Assembly (NCBI GenBank): GCA_934630855.1
Contig: CAKTWW010000028.1
Location: 1 to 28,230, forward strand
Reading direction: 5' to 3'
DNA from: an uncultured Collinsella sp.
GTDB lineage: Bacteria; Actinomycetota; Coriobacteriia; Coriobacteriales; Coriobacteriaceae
Length of the DNA: 28,230 bases
Part shown: positions 1-7,314 of the stretch, piece by piece
Numbering within the stretch: position 1 is the stretch's first letter
Layout of the letters: the number at the start of each line of letters is the position of its first letter
Notes under the pieces: generated by a model
What the model was told of the DNA's origin: nothing
Databases searched by the model: none
Seen by the model: the letters and a program-made list of their open reading frames with translations, nothing else
Position numbers and translations under genes: made by a program

Positions 1-1
1 C

Positions 2-37
2 GCCGTGATGCGCGACCGGGTGCCCTACCGGGAGTAG
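2..37 (+). CDS. Possible 3' end of a truncated gene
   Basis: Reading from base 2 gives eleven codons (AVMRDRVPYRE) ending in TAG at 35-37. This could be the C-terminus of a plus-strand gene starting left of the window. Nothing identifies the product. The only support is that the frame is open to the window edge and is followed by a gene-free stretch. It may equally be intergenic sequence. Confidence 0.2.
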   Translation, partial: AVMRDRVPYRE

Positions 38-97
38 CCCCGGCGGTTGACAAAACTATAGGAACACCCAACGACTATTTTCGGACACTCACCTCAC

Positions 98-161
98 GAG
101 AGTGGAAAATCTCCCACTTTGGACAGCAATGAACGCAAAAAGCGGGAGATTATCCACTCTC
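98..161. repeat. Palindromic repeat, family A copy 1
   Basis: The left arm gagagtggaaaatctcccac (98-117) and the right arm at 142-161 (reverse complement gagagtggataatctcccgc) form a 20-bp inverted repeat with two mismatches around a 24-nt loop. The same arms recur at 6251-6316 and 12820-12912, so this is a dispersed REP-like element and not a gene-specific terminator. No coding frame is associated with it. Confidence 0.75.
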
Positions 162-214
162 AATTAATTGCACCCCGGACCAAGGCAACGCCGCAGGTTG
201 AGCATAAGTCAGCG

Positions 215-353
215 AAAACGCCCCTAAGCGAGCAAGGTGACGTGAAAGAGGAGGGAAGCGTACTTTGGTACGCGACCGACGATTGAACGTCAGATTGCCG
301 CTTAGGGGCGTTTGCAGCGTCGAGTCGTTACGCGGTTTGGAAAACCGCGTAAC
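215..353 (+). other. Folded intergenic element, candidate structured RNA
   Basis: The strand can fold into a nearly continuous rod. A 15-bp perfect stem (216-230 with 299-313) is followed by 232-235 with 295-298, a 2x2 internal loop, 238-243 with 287-292, and an apical hairpin GCGTAC-TTTG-GTACGC (258-273). A separate 12-bp hairpin follows (327-338 with 342-353, loop GGA) and abuts the prfA stop codon. The right part (291-353) recurs at 14464-14527 with paired substitutions in the last hairpin. No T-run follows either stem, so a simple terminator is unlikely, and the strand of action is unknown. It may be a small RNA, a mobile repeat, or a 3'-end processing structure for the minus-strand prfA transcript. 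Confidence 0.5.
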
Positions 354-1421
354 CTACACAGCCTGTGCCAGCTTCTCGGCTCGCTCGGCGGCGGCGAGTG
401 CCTCGATGACGGTGCCGAGCTGGTCGCCCAGAAGGACGCCGTTGTAGGTGGAGTTGAAACCGATGCGGTGATCGGTCACGCGGTCCTGGGGCTGGTTGTA
501 GGTGCGGATCTTCTCGGAGCGGTTACCGTGGCCGATCTGGCTCTGGCGCTCGGCGCCAAGCTCAGCCTGCTGCTTCTCGAGCTCCATCTCGTACAGACGG
601 GCACGCAGCATCTGCATGCAAACCTCGCGGTTCTGGATCTGGGAACGCTGCTCCTGTGACTGCACCACGGTGTTGGTGGGCAGGTGGGTGATGCGCACGG
701 CGGAGTAGGTGGTGTTAACGCACTGACCGCCAGGGCCGGAGGCGCAGTAGGTGTCGATGCGCAGATCGGACTGGTTGATCTGAACGTCGATCTCCTCGGC
801 CTCGGGAAGCACGGCGACAGTTGCCGTGGAGGTCTGGATGCGACCCTGGGACTCGGTCTTGGGAACGCGCTGGACGCGGTGGACGCCGGACTCGAACTTC
901 ATGACGGAGTAGACGCGGTCGCCCTCGACCTTGAACTCGATGGACTTAAAGCCGCCGGCCTCGCTGGGGCTGGAGTCGAGCACGGTGGTCTTCCAGCCGC
1001 GCGACTCGCAGAAACGCTGATACATCTTGTACAGGTCGCCGGCAAAGATGGCTGCCTCGTCGCCACCGGCGGCGGAGCGGATCTCGACGATGGTGTTCTT
1101 GTCGTCGTTGGGGTCGCTCGGGATGAGCATGTACTTGATGTCTTCCTCGAGCTGGGGAAGCTTCTCCTCGTTCTCGGAGATGTCCATCTGGAGCATCTCC
1201 TTCTCGTCGGCGTCGGTCGTGTCGCGGAGCATCTCCTTGGCGGCCTCGATGTCATCGAGCGCACCGATGTACTCGCGCGAGGCGGCGATGAGGTCGGACT
1301 GGTGCGCGTACTCCTTGTTGAGGCGCGTGAACTCCTTGATGTCGGAGGCGACGGCCGGGTCGGAGAGCTTCTTCTCGAGCTCCTCGTAGGCCTTGATGAT
1401 CTTTTCGAGCTTGTCGCGCAT
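354..1421 (-). CDS. prfA: Peptide chain release factor 1
   Basis: This 355-residue protein is a class I release factor that reads UAA/UAG and triggers peptidyl-tRNA hydrolysis on the ribosome. Length and domain order match the family: a helical N-terminal domain (about 1-105), the codon-recognition domain with the RF1-type PxT tripeptide as PKT (187-189), and the catalytic GGQ loop (231-233) within GPGGQCVNTT. The residue after the GGQ is Cys where many RF1 proteins have His or Ser. The ATG is preceded by AAAGGAG at good distance, which fixes the start. prmC, the GGQ methyltransferase gene that often follows prfA, is not downstream here; that side is gene-free. The stop codon abuts a 12-bp hairpin (327-353). 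Identification is secure. Confidence 0.97.
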   Translation of the reverse strand: MRDKLEKIIKAYEELEKKLSDPAVASDIKEFTRLNKEYAHQSDLIAASREYIGALDDIEAAKEMLRDTTDADEKEMLQMDISENEEKLPQLEEDIKYMLIPSDPNDDKNTIVEIRSAAGGDEAAIFAGDLYKMYQRFCESRGWKTTVLDSSPSEAGGFKSIEFKVEGDRVYSVMKFESGVHRVQRVPKTESQGRIQTSTATVAVLPEAEEIDVQINQSDLRIDTYCASGPGGQCVNTTYSAVRITHLPTNTVVQSQEQRSQIQNREVCMQMLRARLYEMELEKQQAELGAERQSQIGHGNRSEKIRTYNQPQDRVTDHRIGFNSTYNGVLLGDQLGTVIEALAAAERAEKLAQAV

Positions 1422-1617
1422 GGCGGGACTCCTTTATATGCGTGAAGGTGAAAATCGGCAGAATTGATGGGGCGCGCAGCGCCACTGCGGGGGTAGGCCC
1501 GGCTAGAACATGTCGATCTTCAGATACATGCGCATCCCTTCGCGTATGGGGTACATAGTTGCGGTCTAACCCATACATGATAGCGTGCGCAGGCAAACCT
1601 GCATATAACCCGCACGG

Positions 1618-1650
1618 AATGTGACAAAGGGACAGTCCCTTTGTCACATT
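1618..1650. terminator. Perfect palindrome (family B copy 1), likely terminator
   Basis: Fifteen-base arms (1618-1632 and 1636-1650; core TGACAAAGGGA) form a perfect hairpin with loop CAG directly after the stop codon of the M20 peptidase gene. A related palindrome lies at 22426-22466 and a decayed one near 9370, so it is a dispersed repeat that could also end transcription of the minus-strand gene. The 229 bases between this gene's stop and the prfA start hold no other gene I can support. Confidence 0.65.
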
Positions 1651-3066
1651 CTAGAGCGTCTGGAGCAGGGCGATGAGGAAGCGGATACCCTGGAGGTAGG
1701 CGCGGCGGGTGATGCGCTCGTTGGTGCCGTGGACACCGCGGTCGCACTCGTCATCGTCCACCACAAAGGCCGAGAAGCGAATGCACTCAGGACAAATACG
1801 CTGGTAGTTGGCAGCGTCGGTCGCACCGATCACGGTCGAGGGGACAATCGCCAACGGCTCGGATGATCCGTTTTCCTCCATCCCCTTTGGATCACGGAAA
1901 TAGCGTGCGGCGATGGAGCGAACCGTTTCGAGGCCGGGGCCGCCAATGCGCGGGGACGGCGAGGGTTCGGAGCTGCCGGGGCCAAGTTCGACTTCCACGC
2001 GACCGGCAAGCCCCGCCGCGGCAACCGCCTCACGGCAGCGCGCCACGACGTCGGCCACGCTCGTGCCCTCGAGCATGCGGAAGTTAATATTGGCCCACAT
2101 ATCCTGCGGCATCACGTTGGCGCCGGTGCTGCCGCCCTCGATCTGGGTGGGCGCGCAGGTGGTCGTCACGAGCGGGTAGAGCTTTTTGCTAGCGAGGCAA
2201 TCGCGCACGATGGCGTCCTTGTTGGCGGCAATCTCATCGGCCGTGTAGAGCCCCAGCTCGACGAGCTGCGCGGCAAGCAGGTCGGTCACGCGCGTCGGCC
2301 ACTCGATATCGCAGATAGCGGCGATAGCGCGGCTGAGCACCTCGAGCGACGTGCCACCGTAGGGGTTGGACGAGTGCCCGCCCTCGCTGCGCGTCCTAAG
2401 CACAACGTCGGCATAGCCCTTCTCGGCCAGATCGGCGTGCATGAGCCAGCCTTTGCCCGCGGCATACTCGGCAGCCGAAACGATGCGATAGTCGCCCTCG
2501 TCGATCAGGTACTCAAGCTCAACACCGCGCTCCTCGAGCGCGCGACCGATGGCACCCGCGCCGTGCTGCGTGGTCTCCTCGTCCTGGCCAAAGGCCAGCA
2601 GCAGCGTGCGCTCGTGCTGCCAACCGTGTGCCAGCGCATACTCGACAGCCTCGAGAATGCCCGCGACCTGGTCTTTCATGTCGATGGCGCCGCGACCCCA
2701 AATGAAGGTGTCGTCCACGTGCCCGCTAAAGGGAGCGTGCGTCCAGTCGGCCTCGGTGCCCGGCACCACGGGGACCACGTCCATGTGGCCCATGAGCATG
2801 ACGGGGTTGAGCGCAGGATCGGAGCCGGCAAGCGTCACCAACAGCGAATGGTCGATGAGCTCGACCTCGCCCGCCGCGAACACGCGCGGCCAAGCCTGCT
2901 GCATATAGGCGCGCAGGTCGGCAAACGGCTGCCAGTCCACCGCCTCGGTATCCATGCTCGAAATCGTCGGAAACGACAGGACGCGGCCCAAGCGCTCGCA
3001 CGCGCCGGCCTCATCCAAATCGGCAAAATCATCCTCATGCGCAAAGAAGCGCCAAACCTCGGCCAT
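1651..3066 (-). CDS. M20-family metallopeptidase/deacylase
   Basis: This 471-residue protein of the M20 (ArgE/DapE/CPG2/PM20D1) family is expected to hydrolyse an amide bond in a peptide or N-acyl amino acid using two zinc ions. Visible metal-site motifs are MGHMDVVP (H94, D96), GRGAIDMKD (D129, bridging), the acid pair QDEE (E163/E164), D189, and the C-terminal HGTNERIT (H446). The length and the two-part layout, with a dimerisation insert in the middle, fit the carboxypeptidase-like branch. There is no signal peptide, so it is probably cytoplasmic. The start has a fair AAAGGA site. It is followed by the family B palindrome, and a possible terminator separates it from the upstream ABC operon, so it is probably its own unit. 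The substrate cannot be told from sequence. Confidence 0.88.
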   Translation of the reverse strand: MAEVWRFFAHEDDFADLDEAGACERLGRVLSFPTISSMDTEAVDWQPFADLRAYMQQAWPRVFAAGEVELIDHSLLVTLAGSDPALNPVMLMGHMDVVPVVPGTEADWTHAPFSGHVDDTFIWGRGAIDMKDQVAGILEAVEYALAHGWQHERTLLLAFGQDEETTQHGAGAIGRALEERGVELEYLIDEGDYRIVSAAEYAAGKGWLMHADLAEKGYADVVLRTRSEGGHSSNPYGGTSLEVLSRAIAAICDIEWPTRVTDLLAAQLVELGLYTADEIAANKDAIVRDCLASKKLYPLVTTTCAPTQIEGGSTGANVMPQDMWANINFRMLEGTSVADVVARCREAVAAAGLAGRVEVELGPGSSEPSPSPRIGGPGLETVRSIAARYFRDPKGMEENGSSEPLAIVPSTVIGATDAANYQRICPECIRFSAFVVDDDECDRGVHGTNERITRRAYLQGIRFLIALLQTL

Positions 3067-3084
3067 AGTATCCTTTCGATCGCG

Positions 3085-3120
3085 ACGACAAAGGCCGCCC
3101 CACCGGAGCGGCCCTGTCGT
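3085..3120 (-). terminator. Possible terminator of the amino-acid ABC operon
   Basis: The arms 3085-3098 and 3108-3120 pair around CCGGAGCGG-type GC-rich sequence with a two-base bulge. The hairpin lies between the stop of the ATPase gene (3139) and the start of the M20 gene (3066). On the minus strand only a short CTTTG follows the GC-rich part, so termination may be weak. Confidence 0.45.
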
Positions 3121-3138
3121 TCGCGCGTTTGCGGTCGG

Positions 3139-3924
3139 TTATTTGTCCTCGAGATAGCGCGAGAGGAACTCGCGGGTGCGCTGGTGTTTGGGGTTGCCGA
3201 AGAGCTCGGCCGGCGCGGCATCCTCGAGCACCACGCCCTTGTCCATAAAGACCACCCGGTCGGACACCGTGCGGGCAAAGGCCATCTCGTGCGTGACGAC
3301 GACCATGGTCATGCCGTCGGCGGCGAGCTTGCGCATGACCTCGAGCACCTCGCCCACGATCTCGGGGTCGAGCGCGGAGGTCGGCTCGTCGAACAGCATG
3401 ATCTGCGGATTCATGCACAGGGCGCGGGCGATGGCCACGCGCTGCTTTTGGCCGCCGGACAGGCGACCCACGGCGGCATGCGCGAATTTTTCGAGTCCCA
3501 CGCTCGTCAGATGCTCCAGCGCGACCTTTTCGGCCTCGGCCTTGTTCATCTTTTTGAGCGTAACGGGCGCGAGGGTGCAGTTGTCGAGCACGTCCATGTT
3601 GTTGAACAGGTTAAAGCCCTGGAACACCATGCCGATGTCCTCGCGAAGTTTATTGATGTTGCAGCGCTCGGCCGTAAGGTCCTGGCCGTGGAACCAGATG
3701 TGGCCCGCGTCCGGAGTCTCGAGCAGATTGAGACAGCGCAGGAAGGTCGACTTGCCCGAGCCCGAAGCGCCGATGATGGTGACGACCTCGCCGGGATTGA
3801 CGGCAAGGTCGATGCCCTTGAGCACCTCGAGCGAGCCGAAGCTCTTGCGCAGGCCCTCGACGCGGATGAGCGGCTCTTGGTTTTGTGCGGCGGCCGCGGT
3901 GCCGGTAGTGGCGGTATCTGCCAT
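3139..3924 (-). CDS. Polar amino-acid ABC transporter, ATP-binding subunit
   Basis: This 261-residue ATPase is of the GlnQ/HisP type and powers import through the permease encoded just upstream. Motifs are Walker [10 protein letters not shown] (52-60), Q-loop at about Q102, signature LSGGQ (155-159), Walker B IMLFDE (175-180) and switch His212. All are canonical, so it should be active as a homodimer. The start chosen is the ATG at 3924 with GAGGAG upstream. A longer frame exists but adds 25 residues that lie over the end of the permease gene. It is the third gene of the operon, with 22 bases between the permease stop and this start. The first 20 residues are a low-complexity Ala/Thr-rich tail not needed for the fold. 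The substrate class is inferred from the binding protein. Confidence 0.95.
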   Translation of the reverse strand: MADTATTGTAAAAQNQEPLIRVEGLRKSFGSLEVLKGIDLAVNPGEVVTIIGASGSGKSTFLRCLNLLETPDAGHIWFHGQDLTAERCNINKLREDIGMVFQGFNLFNNMDVLDNCTLAPVTLKKMNKAEAEKVALEHLTSVGLEKFAHAAVGRLSGGQKQRVAIARALCMNPQIMLFDEPTSALDPEIVGEVLEVMRKLAADGMTMVVVTHEMAFARTVSDRVVFMDKGVVLEDAAPAELFGNPKHQRTREFLSRYLEDK

Positions 3925-3946
3925 GATGATTCTCCTCGTCTTGAGC

Positions 3947-5095
3947 CTAGTTGGAGCTGGGCAGCGTGGCCGGGGCCTCGGCGCCGAGCTTTTTGCCAAA
4001 GGCCTCGAGCAGGCGGCTCGCCACGAGCGTCAGGATCAGGTAGACCACGAGCGCCACGCAGTAGACCTCCATCTGGCGGTAGTACACGCCGGCGACGGTG
4101 GTGGTGGCGTACATGAGGTCGAACACGCCGATGACCGAAAGCACGGACGAATCCTTGATGTTGATGATCAGCTCGTTGGTGAGTGCGGGGATCGCGTTTT
4201 TAATGCCCTGGGGGAACACGACCTTGCGCATGGCCTGCCACTGCGACAGACCCAGCGAGCGCGCCGCCTCGGCCTGGCCGGGATCGATCGACTCGATGCC
4301 GCCGCGCAGGACCTCCATCATGTAGGCGGTGGAGTTGAGCGAGATGGTGACGAGGCCGGCAGTGAAGGTGCTCCAGATCTGGTTGGCCTGGGCGGTCTCG
4401 AAGCCCATGCCACGCAGAACGGTAAAGCCAGCGTAATAGATGAGCAGGCCCTGGACCATCATGGGCGTACCGCGCACGATGGTGGAGTAGACAGTCGCAA
4501 AGCCGCGGCCGATGCTCTTGAAGAAACGCGTGAGATCGTTGTCCACGCGGTCGAACGTCTGGATGCGCAGGAACACAAAGAGCAGCGCCAGGAAAAAGGC
4601 GATAACGGTGCCGAAAGTAGCAAGCGCGATGGTGATCTCGATGCCGCGAATAAAGAAGTCGCCGCTCTTATAGGTCATGTAGACCAAGCTCGACAAAAAG
4701 TCGCTGGGGTTGGAGTCCGAGACAATGCTCACCTGCACCAGGTCGATAAACGACATGACACAGCGGTCGACAAAGAAGATCGCTGCAATGGCAACGACAA
4801 CATAGCTGCCTAGGCGCGCGCCGCGACGGAAGCGCTCGGAAGCAAACGGAGATTTCTCACGATAGTCGTTCCAGTGCATGAGCTTGGTGACGAGCGCTGC
4901 CGCCGAAACAACGAGCCAGGCCCAAAGGATTGCCCAAAGGCAGTCCTGGAAGATGCCCGTAGGCGCCAAGAAGCTCAGCGGCGTGGGGTTGCGCTGGCTA
5001 AACGCCAGACCGAGTGCCGCGATGACGCTCGTGCCCAGGTATACGTAACGATGATCGGCCTTGATAAAGGAGGCCAGGCGATTGATGGTTTTCAT
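3947..5095 (-). CDS. Polar amino-acid ABC transporter, permease with N-terminal extension
   Basis: This 382-residue membrane protein is of the HisM/GlnP permease family. The conserved C-terminal part (from about residue 155) has the usual transmembrane segments and the cytoplasmic EAA loop [17 protein letters not shown] that docks on the ATPase. The N-terminal 150 residues are extra compared with the usual 220-240-residue permease and contain about three more hydrophobic segments (roughly 15-33, 47-68 and 95-112) plus a soluble stretch. The ATG at 5095 is used because its AGGGGG site overlaps the stop codon of the preceding gene. It lies in the operon of binding protein, permease and ATPase. 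Only one permease gene is present, so it probably acts as a homodimer. Confidence 0.93.
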   Translation of the reverse strand: MKTINRLASFIKADHRYVYLGTSVIAALGLAFSQRNPTPLSFLAPTGIFQDCLWAILWAWLVVSAAALVTKLMHWNDYREKSPFASERFRRGARLGSYVVVAIAAIFFVDRCVMSFIDLVQVSIVSDSNPSDFLSSLVYMTYKSGDFFIRGIEITIALATFGTVIAFFLALLFVFLRIQTFDRVDNDLTRFFKSIGRGFATVYSTIVRGTPMMVQGLLIYYAGFTVLRGMGFETAQANQIWSTFTAGLVTISLNSTAYMMEVLRGGIESIDPGQAEAARSLGLSQWQAMRKVVFPQGIKNAIPALTNELIINIKDSSVLSVIGVFDLMYATTTVAGVYYRQMEVYCVALVVYLILTLVASRLLEAFGKKLGAEAPATLPSSN

Positions 5096-5103
5096 GCTGC
5101 CCC

Positions 5104-6030
5104 CTATGCCGGCTGACGGTCGAGGCACGCGTCCCACATTTGGTCGCGTTCCTCTTGGCTAATGCCCTTGAGCGTCTTATCGATAAGCTTAAGCAGTTTG
5201 TCCGAGCCCTTGCGGCAGCCGACGTTTGCCGTGACCTCCTGCTTAAAGCCCTCGCCCTCGGCAAATTGAATCGGCACGATACCGGGATTTTGGGCCATAT
5301 AGCCCTTCTCGTTTTCGGTGTTGTAGGTCACGGCATCGCACGTGCCCTGCAGCAGGTTCGAAAACACCGTGGGGACCGAATCGACCGGGTTCTTGTGGAC
5401 GACGCCCGGAATCTCGTCGATAACGGTGTCGAGCATGGTGTCCTTTTGGCCGAGCACCGTGGCACCACTGAAGTCGCTGAGCTTGGTCGCGTTTTGGTAG
5501 GGCGAGCCCTCTTTTACGAACAGGCCAAAGTAGCCAATGAAGTACGGCTCGGAAAAGCCGACGGACTCCTCGCGCTCGGGCGTGGCGCTCATGCCGGCAA
5601 TGATGAGGTCGATCTGGCCGTTGTTGAGCGAATCGATGAGGCCCGAGAAGCTCTGCTTGACGGCAACGGGCTCGCCGCCTAGGGCCTTGCAGACGATCTT
5701 GGCGATCTGCACGTCGTAGCCATCGGCATAGGCGCCCTGCACGTTATCGATGGGGATCGTGAACTCGCTGGCCTCGGAGACCTGCCAGTTATACGGGGCG
5801 TAGGCCGCCTCCATGCCAATGCGGATCTTGTCCTTGCCGATCACGGAATCGGACAGGTCGTCGCGGCCGCCGCCCGTCGTGGGCTGGACAACTTCCAGCG
5901 TGGATGGGCGCTGGCAGCCGGCAAGCGCGCCGGCGACGACGGTAGCGCTCGCAGCGAGGGCGCTACCCAAGAAGATGCGACGGCTGCACACCAGCTGGCG
6001 CTGCGCATCGCGTTGTTGGGGAGAATGCAT
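5104..6030 (-). CDS. Amino-acid ABC transporter substrate-binding lipoprotein
   Basis: This 308-residue protein is a bacterial extracellular solute-binding protein of family 3. The N-terminus has a twin-arginine-like motif CSRRIFLGS (Arg17-Arg18), a hydrophobic stretch and a lipobox ALAGC with Cys39, so it is probably a membrane-anchored lipoprotein, perhaps Tat-exported. The mature part carries the family signature around GMEAAYAPYNW and DGYDVQIAK, followed by DLIIAGMSATPER. It captures a polar amino acid for the downstream permease, whose start lies only 8 bases after this stop. The start ATG has GGGAAGG upstream. Its leader holds a hairpin (6042-6073) and an operator-like repeat (6093-6125), suggesting regulated transcription. 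The exact ligand is unknown. Confidence 0.93.
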   Translation of the reverse strand: MHSPQQRDAQRQLVCSRRIFLGSALAASATVVAGALAGCQRPSTLEVVQPTTGGGRDDLSDSVIGKDKIRIGMEAAYAPYNWQVSEASEFTIPIDNVQGAYADGYDVQIAKIVCKALGGEPVAVKQSFSGLIDSLNNGQIDLIIAGMSATPEREESVGFSEPYFIGYFGLFVKEGSPYQNATKLSDFSGATVLGQKDTMLDTVIDEIPGVVHKNPVDSVPTVFSNLLQGTCDAVTYNTENEKGYMAQNPGIVPIQFAEGEGFKQEVTANVGCRKGSDKLLKLIDKTLKGISQEERDQMWDACLDRQPA

Positions 6031-6041
6031 AATCTGCCTTC

Positions 6042-6073
6042 CCTGTTGAATCGTATGCTAACGACTCAACAGG
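6042..6073 (-). promoter_or_regulatory. Inverted repeat in the ABC operon leader
   Basis: The 13-base arms 6042-6054 (cctgttgaatcgt) and 6061-6073 pair with one mismatch around a 6-base loop. It starts only 12 bases before the binding-protein start codon and overlaps the region of its ribosome-binding site, so it could be an operator or an mRNA hairpin limiting translation. The role is inferred from position only. Confidence 0.45.
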
Positions 6074-6092
6074 ATACCGCACGCCGCCATCC

Positions 6093-6125
6093 ACTTGTAT
6101 GCATATTGTATGCATACATACAAGT
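6093..6125 (-). promoter_or_regulatory. Operator-like 11-bp tandem repeat within a dyad
   Basis: TTGTATGCATA occurs twice head to tail (6095-6105 and 6106-6116), one helical turn apart. The whole block is flanked by ACTTGTATG (6093-6101) and its complement CATACAAGT (6117-6125). The AT-rich block lies about 65-95 bases upstream of the amino-acid ABC operon. Such geometry suits cooperative binding of a dimeric regulator. ArgR-like and other amino-acid-sensing repressors are possible, but the sequence does not match a consensus I can name. Confidence 0.5.
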
Positions 6126-6159
6126 TTACGAACTGGAAAATGACAGATTGATGCAAAGC

Positions 6160-6240
6160 AGTCATTGGGGACGTTCTTAAACGACTAGTCAAACAAGAAC
6201 GTCCCCAACGGCTGGTCGTTTAAGAACGTCCCCAATGACT
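6160..6240. repeat. Palindromic REP-like repeat, family C
   Basis: Perfect 26-base arms (6160-6185 and 6215-6240; core GGGGACGTTCTTAAACGAC) enclose a loop with an extra internal copy of the core, AAGAACGTCCCCAA (about 6195-6208). The GGGGACGTTCTT core resembles extragenic palindromes linked to REP-associated tyrosine transposases in other bacteria. No such transposase gene is in the window. Confidence 0.7.
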
Positions 6241-6250
6241 AGGTCGAAAT

Positions 6251-6316
6251 GAGAGTGGAAAATCTCCCACCCTTTTGGCTCGCGCACAGGCTCAAAGTGG
6301 GAGATTATCCACGCTC
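6251..6316. repeat. Palindromic repeat, family A copy 2
   Basis: The left arm gagagtggaaaatctcccac (6251-6270) is identical to that of copy 1. The right arm (6297-6316) reads gagcgtggataatctcccac on the other strand. It sits 10 bases from the family C palindrome and 27 bases beyond the stop of the aldose epimerase gene, where it may help end that transcript. Confidence 0.75.
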
Positions 6317-6343
6317 GATTTATGAACGCCCTGGGCGGACCGC

Positions 6344-7237
6344 CTACAGAAGGGTAACGCTAAAGGAACGGACGTCGGTAGCGCCGGGGGCCAGGGTGAT
6401 GGTGTTGACCTTGTGCTCAAAGACGTCGTCCTCGGTGTCCATGGTGGTGTGGCCGGTCCAGGGCTCGAGTGCCACAAACGGGGCGTCGTTGGCGGCAGAC
6501 CACACGCCGATGTACTTAAAGCCCTCAAAGTCGATCTTGACGCCGTGGCCCGACTTGCGGCCGCGCAGCGTGAGCGTGGAACCGGGAACGTCGGTGAACA
6601 TAATGGCATCGTTATCGAAGCTGCGGTGCGTGATGGGCAGCACGTCCGAATTGTCGGGGGCCTTGTAGCTGCCCTCGAACGTCATGAGGCCATCGGGCGT
6701 GATGATGGGGGCCTCGTTGGTCCAAGCCTCGGTAAACGCCAGCTCGTAATCCTCGAACGCCTCGTCCTGGGCACCGGGGGCCGGCACGTTAAACGCAGGG
6801 TGGCCACCCACCGAGAACGGCAGGTCAACGTCACCGGTGTTGGTGACGGCAAAGGTCTGGGTGAGCGTGGCGTCGCCGGTCAGGGCATAGGTCATGTTGA
6901 GCTTAAAGTGGAAGGGGAAGGCCCCGAGCGATTCGGGCGTGTCGGTGATCTCGTAGGTTACCGAAGAACCATCCTCGGAGACCTCGACCAGCTTGTGCTC
7001 GACGATGCGTGCGAGTCCGTGGCGCGGCATCTCGCAGGTGCCGGCGGCAGAGGTCGCCGTGTTGTTGCGCAGCGAGCCCACGATGGGGAACAGAATGGGC
7101 GCGTGCTTGCCCCAAAAGGCAGGGTCACCCTGCCACAGATACTCGTTGCCGTTAAGGACAAGGCTCGTGAGCTGGGCGCCCATGGAATCGATGGCGGCGG
7201 TGAGGCCGCCGCGTTTGATGGTGGTGATGGTGGACAT
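6344..7237 (-). CDS. Aldose 1-epimerase family protein
   Basis: This 297-residue protein belongs to the galactose mutarotase-like fold, closest in pattern to the LacX/YeaD-type branch. It is expected to interconvert anomers of a hexose or act on a related sugar in the cytoplasm. Likely active-site residues are His73 (MPRHGLAR), His146 (GGHPAFNVP) and Glu258 (LEPWTG). The ATG at 7237 has a strong GGAGGAAG site 6-7 bases away; a longer frame to 7261 lacks one. The upstream membrane-protein gene ends 77 bases before, so the two may be co-transcribed. The natural sugar cannot be read from sequence. Confidence 0.9.
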   Translation of the reverse strand: MSTITTIKRGGLTAAIDSMGAQLTSLVLNGNEYLWQGDPAFWGKHAPILFPIVGSLRNNTATSAAGTCEMPRHGLARIVEHKLVEVSEDGSSVTYEITDTPESLGAFPFHFKLNMTYALTGDATLTQTFAVTNTGDVDLPFSVGGHPAFNVPAPGAQDEAFEDYELAFTEAWTNEAPIITPDGLMTFEGSYKAPDNSDVLPITHRSFDNDAIMFTDVPGSTLTLRGRKSGHGVKIDFEGFKYIGVWSAANDAPFVALEPWTGHTTMDTEDDVFEHKVNTITLAPGATDVRSFSVTLL

Positions 7238-7314
7238 GCTACTTCCTCCAAAAGTAAACAACAGTGTCGAGGGCTATTGTCCCACTCTTGGCTGCGGGAA
7301 GGGACGGCACGCAA

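Noticed and set aside
47..81. TTGACA at 47-52 with TATTTT at 76-81 as a promoter
   Set aside because: The spacer is 23 bases, too long, and no gene follows on that strand before the folded element.
98..353. CRISPR array suggested by several repeats near the left end
   Set aside because: The repeats are single inverted structures, not regularly spaced direct repeats with unique spacers. No cas genes are present.
2374..4813. Long plus-strand open frames (580 and 545 codons)
   Set aside because: They run opposite the M20 peptidase, the ABC ATPase and the permease, whose motifs are clear on the minus strand.
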